Counted from the first letter of the stretch, positions 7,477 through 15,338 are shown. The stretch: DNA of 24,854 nt from an uncultured Erysipelotrichaceae bacterium (GCA_902795875.1 CADBND010000029.1:1-24854), one strand, 5' to 3'. The notes: a model not told the origin generated them from the letters alone. Program-made: numbers and translations.

Positions 7477-8346
7477 CTATACAAGCAGTTTCAGGGCCTT
7501 GTTCAGATTAACGATCTCAGCCCTTCCCTTCATCTTGGCCTCCTCACCATCCAACGTCCAGATCACATCCTCATCGGATTCGATCACGATACTGTTAGTG
7601 TGATAACGGTGGATGAACTTGTCCTGCTGCAATATCGTCGAGATCAGATCCGGTGTATTGAATATGGTCGGCACATAATCGACGATCAGCACATTGAACT
7701 TTCCGTCATCGATCGAAGCCTTCTTCCTGTCTTCCAGCTCCATTCCGGCAACCCGGTTTCCCGAATAGATCAGTCCGAACAAGGCATCGGTCCTGTATTG
7801 TCTGCTGCCGATCCGGTAACGGATAGGATGCATCCTGATCTCCGGAAGTTTGGAGATCCCCTCCAATATATAGGCGATATTGCCAAGGATCTCTTTGGCG
7901 TCACGGTCAGTCGTAAACGGCACATCGCACATCGCGCCGAAAGCAGCCACATAGTTGAAATAGCGATCGTTGAACCGCCCGACATCGAACTCCTGCACAT
8001 TCTCTTCACAGATCCTCTCGGCGATCTTTTTGAAATCATTTCCCAAATCGAAATTGGAACCAAAATCGTTCATCGTCCCGCTCGGGAAATAGCCCAGTAA
8101 AGGCTTATGTTTCTTCTTCATCAGGGCATTGGTGACTTCATTCATCGTCCCATCCCCGCCGAACACGCACACGAGATCGTATTTCACCCGATTCTTCATC
8201 AGATAATCATAGGCATCGTTTCGCCTCTGTGTGACATAGGCACTCACCGAGTGACCATGGGCACAAAACGTATCGATGACATTCAAAAGATTCGCTTTTG
8301 AATTCTTCACACCCGATTTCGCATTGATCAGAAGCAACACTTTCAT
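7477..8346 (-). CDS. Diacylglycerol kinase-like lipid kinase (DAGK/YegS family)
   Basis: This 289-aa protein of the DAGK catalytic family (PF00781) phosphorylates a lipid hydroxyl with ATP at the membrane surface. In Bacillota the usual role (DgkB) is recycling diacylglycerol to phosphatidate. Visible motifs are the N-terminal INAKSG (7-12), the nucleotide-binding VFGGDGTMNE (61-70) and PSGTMNDF (88-95). The C-terminal DEDVIWTLDGEEA is the family's usual second-domain strand. No signal peptide is seen. The ATG at 8346 lacks a clear Shine-Dalgarno, and a TATAAA box lies only 11 nt upstream, so the leader is probably very short. It has its own terminator. Substrate choice (diacylglycerol, sphingoid base or other) cannot be settled from sequence. 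Confidence 0.88.
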   Translation of the reverse strand: MKVLLLINAKSGVKNSKANLLNVIDTFCAHGHSVSAYVTQRRNDAYDYLMKNRVKYDLVCVFGGDGTMNEVTNALMKKKHKPLLGYFPSGTMNDFGSNFDLGNDFKKIAERICEENVQEFDVGRFNDRYFNYVAAFGAMCDVPFTTDRDAKEILGNIAYILEGISKLPEIRMHPIRYRIGSRQYRTDALFGLIYSGNRVAGMELEDRKKASIDDGKFNVLIVDYVPTIFNTPDLISTILQQDKFIHRYHTNSIVIESDEDVIWTLDGEEAKMKGRAEIVNLNKALKLLV

Positions 8347-8355
8347 ACAGTCTTA

Positions 8356-8363
8356 ATTTTATA
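8356..8363 (-). promoter_or_regulatory. Possible -10 of the lipid kinase gene
   Basis: TATAAAAT on the minus strand lies about 9-11 nt before the ATG, without a convincing -35. If used, the mRNA leader would be about 4 nt long. Confidence 0.4.
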
Positions 8364-8401
8364 CGCATCCTCACCCAAATGACATAAAAATGCATATCTT
8401 T

Positions 8402-8430
8402 TTCACATTTTCCCTTCAAAAGAATATAAT
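8402..8430 (+). promoter_or_regulatory. Promoter of the Nudix gene, predicting a leaderless mRNA
   Basis: The -35 TTCACA (8402-8407, five of six matches) is spaced 17 bp from a perfect -10 TATAAT (8425-8430). Only six bases separate the -10 from the ATG at 8437, so transcription should begin at or next to the start codon. No ribosome site exists in those six bases. Confidence 0.75.
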
Positions 8431-8436
8431 CAAGAT

Positions 8437-8850
8437 ATGCCCGAAATAAGTGCTGGAGCCATCGTTTACACAACGATCGAAGATCAGATCCGTTTCCTTG
8501 TCATCAAGGACTTCCATGGCAATTACGGCTTCCCCAAGGGACATCTTGAAAAAGACGAGACCGAAGAAGAAGCAGCCATCCGTGAAATAAAAGAAGAGAC
8601 CGGTATCGATATAGAATTGAATACTTCCTTCAGGGAAGAATTGTCCTACATCATGCCCAACGGCATCCCCAAAGTCTCGATCTATTTCCTGGGATATTTC
8701 AAAGATCAGGATCCGCTTCGACAGGAAGAAGAAGTTGAAACGATCTGTCTGCTTCCCTATGAAGAAACTTACGAACTGCTTACCTTCGACAACATGAAGG
8801 AAGCTTTATACAAGGCAAACGCCTATCTGAAGGAAAGAAATCATGAATAA
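8437..8850 (+). CDS. Nudix hydrolase, bis(5'-nucleosyl)-tetraphosphatase type
   Basis: This 137-aa protein has a complete Nudix box at residues 35-57 (G-x5-E-x7-REIKEETGI), including the metal-binding Glu residues. The N-terminus SAGAIVY and the segment YGFPKGHLEKDE resemble asymmetric diadenosine tetraphosphate hydrolases. It likely cleaves Ap4A or related nucleotides in the cytoplasm. The start is fixed by the first beta strand, since no other start codon fits. The next gene starts 8 bases before its stop, so gtrA-like translation is coupled. Confidence 0.9.
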   Translation: MPEISAGAIVYTTIEDQIRFLVIKDFHGNYGFPKGHLEKDETEEEAAIREIKEETGIDIELNTSFREELSYIMPNGIPKVSIYFLGYFKDQDPLRQEEEVETICLLPYEETYELLTFDNMKEALYKANAYLKERNHE

Positions 8851-9247
8851 AGATCTCGTACAGACTATCAAATTCACCCTGTTCTCCATCTCCGCCGGTA
8901 TCATACAGCTGGGCAGTTTCGCGTTATTCAACGACGTACTGAAACTGGGCTGGTGGCCAAGCTATCTGATCTCGCTGATCCTTTCAGTCCTTTGGAACTT
9001 CACGTTGAACCGCAATTTCACCTTCAAATCCGCATCCAATGTACCTGTAGCGATGCTGAAGGTATTCGCATACTATTGCGTATTCACACCGCTTTCCACC
9101 TTGCTGGGAAATTATCTGACTTCCTCATTGCACTGGAACGACTACCTCGTCACGATATTGAACATGGCGATCAATCTGGTAACGGAATTCCTCTATCAGA
9201 AATACTATGTATTCAGAGATACTCTCGACAAGAAAGATCCGCAGTGA
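8843..9247 (+). CDS. GtrA-like family membrane protein
   Basis: This 134-aa protein has four predicted membrane helices (about residues 10-30, 36-55, 68-92 and 98-118). The family motif WNFTLNRNFTF follows helix 2 and its echo EFLYQKYYVF follows helix 4. GtrA-like proteins are thought to move or assist polyprenyl-linked sugars for cell-surface glycosylation. The ribosome site AAGGAAAG lies inside the Nudix gene, and the two frames overlap by 8 nt. No glycosyltransferase lies nearby, so the pathway it serves is unclear. Confidence 0.85.
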   Translation: MNKDLVQTIKFTLFSISAGIIQLGSFALFNDVLKLGWWPSYLISLILSVLWNFTLNRNFTFKSASNVPVAMLKVFAYYCVFTPLSTLLGNYLTSSLHWNDYLVTILNMAINLVTEFLYQKYYVFRDTLDKKDPQ

Positions 9248-9254
9248 TCTTTTT
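9233..9254 (+). terminator. Weak hairpin at the end of the GtrA-like gene
   Basis: AAAGATC (9233-9239) and GATCTTT (9246-9252) form a 7-bp stem with a 6-nt loop that contains most of the stop codon region. A T-rich tail follows. The stem is AT-rich, so it may only attenuate read-through into the next gene. Confidence 0.4.
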
Positions 9255-9291
9255 CTTTTCTATGCTATCCTTTAGTTGAGGAGAAACAGAT

Positions 9292-10371
9292 ATGGAATTC
9301 GATCTGCGCAAATATCACGAACCTGACTTTTCATCACTGAAAGATGCACCGGACGCAAGCCTTGTAAAGGCAGAAAGAGACGGTGTCGCTCCGGAAGGCT
9401 ATCACGCCATGTCGATCTTTCCGGAATACTTCAAGATCGACGGAAAATGGCTGCTTGCGGAAGAAAGCCGCATGGACTGCACAGCTGTATACAAAGACGG
9501 AAAGATAGAAGTCACGGAACCCAGAAGGATCAGAAAAGACGACCTGGTGGTCTGCGGCAGGAGTGAAGACGGACACGAAGGGATCTTTGTATGGCCAAAC
9601 GGCTTTGATGAAGAAACGGAAGAAAAAGACGTCTTCGCCTTCCGGGGCAACCGCAGCAGGGAGACCGCCTTTTCAAGAGATTACGATGAACTCTATGAAG
9701 TCCTGAAACACGACAAAGAACACGGAAAGATCGTATGGGTATTGGGACCAGCGGCAGCTTTCGACTCCGATACAAGAGAAGCCTTCTCCAAACTGGTCGA
9801 TAACGGCTATGTCCACGCTCTCTTAGCCGGAAACGCCCTGGCCACACACGACCTTGAAGGCGCCTATCTTCATACCGCACTGGGGCAGGACATCTATACG
9901 CAAGTCTCTCAACCCAACGGCCATTACAATCATCTTGATACGATCAACCGCGTAAGATACCACGGAAGCATATCCGCCTTCATTCAGAACGAAGGCATTC
10001 ATGACGGGATCATCTATTCTTTGGAAAAGAACCACATCCCCTATGTCCTTGGCGGATCGATACGGGATGACGGACCGCTTCCCGAAGTCTATGGCAATGT
10101 CTATGAAGCCCAAGATGCCATGCGCAAGCAGATAAAAGATGCGACGACACTCATCTGTGTAGCTACGATGTTACACTCCATCGCTACCGGAAACATGACA
10201 CCATCCTATCGCAAAGACCGCTATGGCAATATCAGACAGGTCTACTTCTATTGTGTGGACATCTCCGAATTCACCGCCAACAAGCTCTCTGACCGTGGAT
10301 CACTTGCCGCAAGATCCATCATAACCAACGCGCAGGACTTCATCGTCACTGTTGCACGAAATCTGACATAA
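9292..10371 (+). CDS. LOR/SDH-domain protein (TIGR00300), archaeal-type ornithine cyclodeaminase candidate
   Basis: This 359-aa protein matches the TIGR00300/LOR-SDH family by recalled motifs: GNALATHDLEGAY (180-192), GHYNHLDTINRVR (210-222), GGSIRDDGPLPEV (254-266) and ATMLHSIATGNMTPS (291-305). Relatives include the methanogen ornithine cyclodeaminase-like proteins and the C-terminal half of cyanobacterial ArgZ/AgrE. These link ornithine to proline with release of ammonia, using NAD bound in the C-terminal fold. The N-terminus is short and carries PEGYHAMSIFPEYF and WLLAEESRMDC instead of a full ferredoxin-like domain. The start has GAGGAG upstream at 9279-9284. The gene converges on the arginine deiminase operon, which makes ornithine. 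That context supports an ornithine substrate, but the activity remains an inference. Confidence 0.8.
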   Translation: MEFDLRKYHEPDFSSLKDAPDASLVKAERDGVAPEGYHAMSIFPEYFKIDGKWLLAEESRMDCTAVYKDGKIEVTEPRRIRKDDLVVCGRSEDGHEGIFVWPNGFDEETEEKDVFAFRGNRSRETAFSRDYDELYEVLKHDKEHGKIVWVLGPAAAFDSDTREAFSKLVDNGYVHALLAGNALATHDLEGAYLHTALGQDIYTQVSQPNGHYNHLDTINRVRYHGSISAFIQNEGIHDGIIYSLEKNHIPYVLGGSIRDDGPLPEVYGNVYEAQDAMRKQIKDATTLICVATMLHSIATGNMTPSYRKDRYGNIRQVYFYCVDISEFTANKLSDRGSLAARSIITNAQDFIVTVARNLT

Positions 10372-10391
10372 AAAGCGGATTACTGTCCGCT
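10369..10391 (-). terminator. Terminator of the arginine deiminase operon
   Basis: AGCGGA (10374-10379) and TCCGCT (10386-10391) form a 6-bp stem that includes the carbamate kinase stop codon in its loop. On the minus strand a TTTTTA tail follows. It lies between the convergent LOR/SDH and carbamate kinase genes. Confidence 0.65.
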
Positions 10392-11300
10392 CCATATGCA
10401 GGTACCTGTCTGCCCCTTCAAAGCAGGCAAAGCCTGATCCAAAGAGGTGATGATCGCCTCTTTTCCTTTTTCCACGAAATCAAGACAGGCCTCCACCTTT
10501 GGATACATGCTTCCCTTGGCGAAGTAGCCCTCTTTCAGATAGCCTCTCATCGTTTCGGCATCCACTCTCTCCAGTTTTTTCTGTCCCGGCTTTCCGAAAT
10601 CGATATAGGCATGATCCACTGCCGTCAGGATGAGAAGCTTATCTCCATCGAGCAGTTTTCCTAAAAGCGCACTGCTTCTGTCTTTGTCGATCACGGCAGA
10701 GATTCCCTCATATCCCGTTTCTTTCCGAACGACCGGGATCCCACCACCGCCGCAGCAGATCACGATCGAATCCTTCAAAAGCCTGCCGATGCTTTCCTTT
10801 TCGACGATATCGATCGGCAGCGGAGAAGCCACGACCCGGCGATATCCTCTTCCGGAATCCTCTTTATAAACAAAGCCGTCCCGTTCACTTCTCTCTTTTG
10901 CCTCTTCATAAGTCAAAAAAGGACCGATTGGCTTGGAAGGATCACAAAAAGCCTTATCGTTTTCATCCACGACCACCTGTGTAAGCAGACTGACACAATC
11001 CTTTTCAATGCCTTCTTTCATCAGTTCATTGCGGATACACTGCTGCAGATGATAACCGATATAACCCTGTGACATCGCACCGCATTCCGCAAAAGGCATC
11101 TTTGGCACAGCTCCTGTCTCAAACGCCAGATCAATCAGACCGACCTGGGGACCGTTGCCATGACAGATCAACAGCTGATGCCCCTCTTTCGCCAATTTCG
11201 CAATGATCTTTGCGGCCTTCTTCACATTTTCAAGCTGTTCAGAAGGTTCATATCCCAAAGCGTTTCCGCCTAAAGAAACAACGATCTTCTCAGAATTCAT
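10380..11300 (-). CDS. arcC: Carbamate kinase
   Basis: This 306-aa protein catalyses the last step of the arginine deiminase pathway: carbamoyl phosphate plus ADP gives ATP, ammonia and CO2. Family motifs are SLGGNAL (9-15), CHGNGPQVG (46-54) and the ICCGGGGIPVV nucleotide-site loop. The length is typical for the amino-acid kinase fold. It overlaps the end of the ornithine carbamoyltransferase gene by 11 nt, and AGGAAGAGG inside that gene serves as its ribosome site. It is the last gene of a three-gene operon. Confidence 0.96.
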   Translation of the reverse strand: MNSEKIVVSLGGNALGYEPSEQLENVKKAAKIIAKLAKEGHQLLICHGNGPQVGLIDLAFETGAVPKMPFAECGAMSQGYIGYHLQQCIRNELMKEGIEKDCVSLLTQVVVDENDKAFCDPSKPIGPFLTYEEAKERSERDGFVYKEDSGRGYRRVVASPLPIDIVEKESIGRLLKDSIVICCGGGGIPVVRKETGYEGISAVIDKDRSSALLGKLLDGDKLLILTAVDHAYIDFGKPGQKKLERVDAETMRGYLKEGYFAKGSMYPKVEACLDFVEKGKEAIITSLDQALPALKGQTGTCIWSGQ

Positions 11301-12300
11301 CCTCTTCCTTCTTCAAGGTCGCATAAAGGACCGCCTTGATCGTATGCATCCTGTTCTCCGCCTCATCGAAGACCTTTGAACGCTTTGATTCAAAGACCTC
11401 ATCAGTAACTTCCATTTCCTTTAAACCGAACTGTTCATAAATCTGTTTCCCGACTGTTGTCTTCAGATCATGGAAAGAAGGCAGACAGTGCAAGAAAATC
11501 GCATCCTCCTTGGCCATAGACATGACCTTTTCGTTGACCTGATAAGGGCTTAAGAGCTCGATCCTTTTTGCCCAAAGCTCCTTCGCTTCGCCCATTGAGA
11601 CCCAGATATCCGTATAGATGACATCCGCATCCTTTACTGCCATTTCCACATCAGACTCCAAAGTGATCACAGAACCGCTTTCTTCAGCGATCTTCTTGCA
11701 CGTCTCCACAAGTTTTTCCCCAGGGAAATTTTCTTTCGGTGCACAAGCCGTAAAATTGATGCCCAGTTTGGCACAGACCACCATCAGTGAATTCGCTACA
11801 TTATTTCGCGCATCGCCCATGAAGACCAGCTTGCGGCCTTTATAGTCCCCGAAATTTTCCTTGACCGTCATCACATCCGCCAGCATCTGCGTCGGATGGA
11901 ATTCATCGGTCAATCCGTTGTATACCGGAACACCCGCATAACGGGAAAGCTCCTCAACGATATCCTGGCCAAAGCCCCGGTATTCGATCCCGTCATAAAG
12001 CCGTCCTAAGACTCTGGCGGTATCGGCGATCGACTCCTTATGCCCCATCTGCGATGATGCGGCATCCAGGTAGGTCACGCCCATGCCCAGATCGTATCCG
12101 GCCACTTCAAAGGAACATCTCGTTCTGGTCGACGTCTTCTCAAAAAGGAGCGCCAGATTCTTTCCCTCCAGATAGCGGTGAGGTCTTCCCTCCTTTTTCA
12201 TTTTTTTGAATTTCTCTGCCAGATCCAGCAGATATTCGATCTCTTCCGCAGAAAGATCGAGCAGTTTCAGAAAACTTTTTCCTCTCAGATCGATACTCAT
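11290..12300 (-). CDS. arcB: Ornithine carbamoyltransferase, catabolic
   Basis: This 336-aa enzyme converts citrulline and phosphate to ornithine and carbamoyl phosphate when run in the catabolic direction. The carbamoyl-phosphate motif STRTR is at 57-61, HPTQ at 135-138, DIWVSMG at 231-237 and HCLP at 271-274. The catabolic assignment rests on its position between arginine deiminase and carbamate kinase. GGAGGG lies 8 nt before the ATG, formed by the last codons of the upstream gene. The gap to that gene is 4 nt. Confidence 0.96.
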   Translation of the reverse strand: MSIDLRGKSFLKLLDLSAEEIEYLLDLAEKFKKMKKEGRPHRYLEGKNLALLFEKTSTRTRCSFEVAGYDLGMGVTYLDAASSQMGHKESIADTARVLGRLYDGIEYRGFGQDIVEELSRYAGVPVYNGLTDEFHPTQMLADVMTVKENFGDYKGRKLVFMGDARNNVANSLMVVCAKLGINFTACAPKENFPGEKLVETCKKIAEESGSVITLESDVEMAVKDADVIYTDIWVSMGEAKELWAKRIELLSPYQVNEKVMSMAKEDAIFLHCLPSFHDLKTTVGKQIYEQFGLKEMEVTDEVFESKRSKVFDEAENRMHTIKAVLYATLKKEEDEF

Positions 12301-12304
12301 ATAT

Positions 12305-13516
12305 TTATTCCCTCCATAAAGGCATACTCATACAACGGGGACCGCCTCTTCCCCGTGACAGTTCTGAACTCGACATGCGTAACACCTTGATCCCATAGGA
12401 TTCCAGCAGTGCATTTGTGATCTCATTTCTCTCATAGACCAGGATCTTTCCTGGCGCAATACATAAGGTATTGGAACCGTCGTTCCACTGTTCTCTTTGC
12501 GAAGCGATATCATCGTTTCCTCCACAGGCGATCAGTGTCACGGAATCAAGTCCCATATTCTTCGCCAGGACCTTTTCCGCTTTCTCGTCGATCCGGTTTA
12601 TATCAAAGCCGTTCTCTGAGTTTCGATCCAAAGAAAAGATCCTCAAGGAACCGGTGATACCCGGGTGGATCGTAAACTTGTCCTGATCGATCTGTGTAAA
12701 GACCGTATCCAGATGCATGAAAGAACGGTTCTTCGGGATCGAAAAGACCAATACCCTTCTTAGAGGACTTTCTTCATCCCGGAAGATGTGCTTTGCCAGG
12801 AATTCGATCGCATTCGCCTCTGTCCTCTGGGAGATGCCGACCGCAATCACTTCCCTGGAAAGATTCAGGATATCTCCACCCTCGATATGATAGGGATCAT
12901 AGCGGTCATAGTATTTCTTCACATCTTTGAAACGGGGGTGATGATCGAAGATATATTCGCCATAGATCGTCTCCCTCCTTCGCGTTTCGTAATACATGCG
13001 GTTGAGAGAAACGCCGTTTCCGATACTGGCGAAAGGATCCCTCGTGAAATACAGATTCGGCATCGGCGCTATCAACATATTGTTGGAATCGGAAGTCAGA
13101 TCCGCCAGTGAGACCTTGATATTCGTATCGATCTCGTCATACTTGATGCCCTCCATGCTTTTGAGCACCAGCTCCATATCCGACAAAGAATACAGATAGT
13201 CATGAATGTCCCTGTGATAACGTCTATCAGAACAGCCTTCCTCCAGGAACTGATCAATGAACTTCTCCTTTACATCTCCATCCCCAAGGACATCGCACAT
13301 CAGATCCTCCAGATAGAGCACTTCAACGCCATTGTCTTTTAAGATCTGTGCGAATTCATTGTGTTCGCGCATCGCCACTTTGAGAAAAGGGATATCGTCA
13401 AAAAGCAGCTGCTGCAGCGTGTCCGGAGTCAGATTCAAAAGTTCTTTCCCCGGCCGATGCAATAAAACGGTCTTCAGGGGAGAGATCTCGCTGAATACGT
13501 TGATGCCATGATCCAT
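12305..13516 (-). CDS. arcA: Arginine deiminase
   Basis: This 403-aa enzyme hydrolyses arginine to citrulline and ammonia. The catalytic residues are visible: Cys395 in GGPRCMSMP, His268 and Asp270 in MHLDTVF, Glu212 in HIEGGD, and the FTRDPFASIGNG substrate loop (157-168). The length is usual for the family. It is the first gene of the operon and has AGAGGG 8 nt before its ATG. An extended -10 lies just upstream. I see no clear ArgR or catabolite-repression site in the short 51-base gap, which suggests regulation, if any, lies inside the promoter itself or farther upstream. Confidence 0.97.
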   Translation of the reverse strand: MDHGINVFSEISPLKTVLLHRPGKELLNLTPDTLQQLLFDDIPFLKVAMREHNEFAQILKDNGVEVLYLEDLMCDVLGDGDVKEKFIDQFLEEGCSDRRYHRDIHDYLYSLSDMELVLKSMEGIKYDEIDTNIKVSLADLTSDSNNMLIAPMPNLYFTRDPFASIGNGVSLNRMYYETRRRETIYGEYIFDHHPRFKDVKKYYDRYDPYHIEGGDILNLSREVIAVGISQRTEANAIEFLAKHIFRDEESPLRRVLVFSIPKNRSFMHLDTVFTQIDQDKFTIHPGITGSLRIFSLDRNSENGFDINRIDEKAEKVLAKNMGLDSVTLIACGGNDDIASQREQWNDGSNTLCIAPGKILVYERNEITNALLESYGIKVLRMSSSELSRGRGGPRCMSMPLWRE

Positions 13517-13537
13517 AAAAATACCCTCTTCTCTTCT

Positions 13538-13546
13538 ATTCTACCA
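13538..13546 (-). promoter_or_regulatory. Extended -10 promoter of arcABC
   Basis: TGGTAGAAT on the minus strand is an extended -10 (TGnTAnAAT), with no recognisable -35. It lies about 21 nt before the arcA ATG and directly after the terminator of the upstream gene. Confidence 0.5.
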
Positions 13547-13556
13547 TGGCCTATAT

Positions 13557-13581
13557 GAAAAGAAGCGTCATGCGACGCTTC
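13557..13581 (-). terminator. Terminator of the gdh operon
   Basis: GAAGCGTC and GACGCTTC (13574-13581 and 13562-13569) form an 8-bp stem with a 4-nt loop, followed on the minus strand by TTTT. The stop codon of the C_GCAxxG_C_C gene lies inside the stem. Confidence 0.85.
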
Positions 13582-13987
13582 CTTCATTCAGTTTATCGAC
13601 ACATCTTTCCAGGACCTTCGTAGCCAGAAGGACAGTCTTAAGGCAGGAATCTTCCGGTGTATAATACTTCGGTTTCAATTCCGCACAGCTGATCCCATCC
13701 AGTTCATTCCGGAAAGACTTCACCAGATCGGAAATGATCGGCCTGACGGCCTTTCCTTCCTTTCTCGCGCTCTCCTTAACGACCATCTTCGACAGCACTG
13801 CCACACAAGCCACTAAATTCCCGCATACGATCCCGGTATACATTCCCCCGCCGAAACCGCCGAACATCTTCATATCTTCTTCTGTTACATTTAGACCGTA
13901 ATACTCATTTGCGCCATGAATGATCGCCTCACAGCAGTTGTAGTAACGGTCAACATAATAATATCTTACTGTTTCCTCCAGACTCAT
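13568..13987 (-). CDS. C_GCAxxG_C_C family redox-type cysteine protein
   Basis: This 139-aa protein has seven cysteines (18, 19, 55, 61, 101, 115 and 129). Its layout matches the C_GCAxxG_C_C family: NCCEAII near the N-terminus, then FGGFGGGM (42-49), then CGNLVAC (55-61) and spaced C-terminal cysteines. Family members are presumed redox or metal-cluster proteins of unproven function. It starts one base after the gdh stop (TGATATG) and has only a weak AGGG ribosome site, so it is probably coupled to gdh translation. No signal peptide is seen. Confidence 0.83.
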   Translation of the reverse strand: MSLEETVRYYYVDRYYNCCEAIIHGANEYYGLNVTEEDMKMFGGFGGGMYTGIVCGNLVACVAVLSKMVVKESARKEGKAVRPIISDLVKSFRNELDGISCAELKPKYYTPEDSCLKTVLLATKVLERCVDKLNEGSVA

Positions 13988-13988
13988 A

Positions 13989-15338
13989 TCAGAATATACC
14001 CTGTTCCATCATCGCCTCGGCGACCTTCTCAAAACCCGCAATATTGGCACCGGCGATCAGATCATAGCCCAGTCCATATCTCTCACACGCCTCAACGGAC
14101 TTGTCATAGATCCCCTTCATCATGCTCTTAAGCCGGTCATCGACTTCCTTTTCACTCCAGGAAAGCCGCTCGGAATTCTGCGACATCTCCAGCGCCGAGA
14201 CACCGACACCGCCCGCATTGGCTGCTTTGGAAGGCGCAACGATGACACCGTGATCTTTCAAATAGGCAATCGCCTCGTTGGAAGTAGGCATATTGGAGAC
14301 TTCGATATAATATTTCACACCCGAAGCGACGATCTTTTCCGCTTCCTTCATACCGACTTCGTTCTGTGTCGCCGCCGGCATATAGATGTCCACATCGTTC
14401 ACGCCCCAGAATTTCTCCTTCGGAACGAATTCACAGCCGAAACGGTCCGCATAGGACTTCAGATCCTTGGAATTGCTGGAACGAAGATCCAGAATGAACT
14501 GTAATTTCTCTTCCGTATCGATGCCTTCTTCATCATGGATATAACCGGCTGAACCGGACATGTATGTGACCTTGGCACCGAGCTGTGCCGCCTTCTTCAT
14601 GATGCCCCAGGAAACGTTTCCGTATCCGGAAACGGCGATCTTCTTTCCTCTGATCGAATCTCCTTCATGTTTCAGGATCTCTTCCAGATAATAGACCGCA
14701 CCATATCCCGTCGCCTCCGGACGGATCAGGGAACCGCCATAACTGAGTCCCTTTCCGGTAAGGACACCGTTCTCAAAAGACCCCTTCAGACGACGATACT
14801 GTCCATACAGGAAGCCGATCTCTCTTCCTCCGACACCGATATCTCCTGCCGGAACATCGACATCCGGACCGATATAACGGTACAAAGCAGTCATGAAACT
14901 CTGACAGAAAGCCATGATCTCCGCATCCGACTTCCCTGCCGGATCAAAATCACTTCCGCCCTTCGCCCCGCCGATCGGCTGACCGGTAAGGGAATTCTTG
15001 AACGTCTGTTCAAAACCCAGGAACTTGATGATGGACTCATTGACGTTGTCCTTGAAACGCAGCCCCCCCTTATAAGGACCGATGGCACCGTTGAACTGGC
15101 AACGGTATCCGACATTGGTATGGACCTTTCCTTCGTCATCCGTCCATACGACCCGGAAACGGAACATCCTCTCCGGCTCGACCATTCTCTTGAGAAGATC
15201 GGCCTTCTCAAATTCGGGATGTACATCAACGACCGGAGCAATGGAACTGTATACTTCCTCGACCGTCTGAACGAATTCAGGCTGATTCGAATACTTCTCT
15301 TTAACATAGGAAATCACTTCTTCAACATATCTGTTCAT
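13989..15338 (-). CDS. gdhA: Glutamate dehydrogenase (clostridial hexameric type)
   Basis: This 449-aa enzyme interconverts glutamate with 2-oxoglutarate and ammonia. Key residues are Lys90 (PYKGGLRF), Lys114, Lys126 in GGAKGG and catalytic Asp166 in PAGDIGVGGRE. The Rossmann glycine motif is SGYGNVSWG (237-245). The sequence resembles Clostridium symbiosum GDH throughout, including NMPTSNEA and the tail QNSERLSWSEKEVD. The coenzyme loop reads SGSAG (261-265), where I recall SGPDG in the NAD-specific clostridial enzyme, so coenzyme choice is open. GGGAGG precedes the ATG at 7 nt. The downstream cysteine protein shares the transcript. Confidence 0.95.
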   Translation of the reverse strand: MNRYVEEVISYVKEKYSNQPEFVQTVEEVYSSIAPVVDVHPEFEKADLLKRMVEPERMFRFRVVWTDDEGKVHTNVGYRCQFNGAIGPYKGGLRFKDNVNESIIKFLGFEQTFKNSLTGQPIGGAKGGSDFDPAGKSDAEIMAFCQSFMTALYRYIGPDVDVPAGDIGVGGREIGFLYGQYRRLKGSFENGVLTGKGLSYGGSLIRPEATGYGAVYYLEEILKHEGDSIRGKKIAVSGYGNVSWGIMKKAAQLGAKVTYMSGSAGYIHDEEGIDTEEKLQFILDLRSSNSKDLKSYADRFGCEFVPKEKFWGVNDVDIYMPAATQNEVGMKEAEKIVASGVKYYIEVSNMPTSNEAIAYLKDHGVIVAPSKAANAGGVGVSALEMSQNSERLSWSEKEVDDRLKSMMKGIYDKSVEACERYGLGYDLIAGANIAGFEKVAEAMMEQGIF

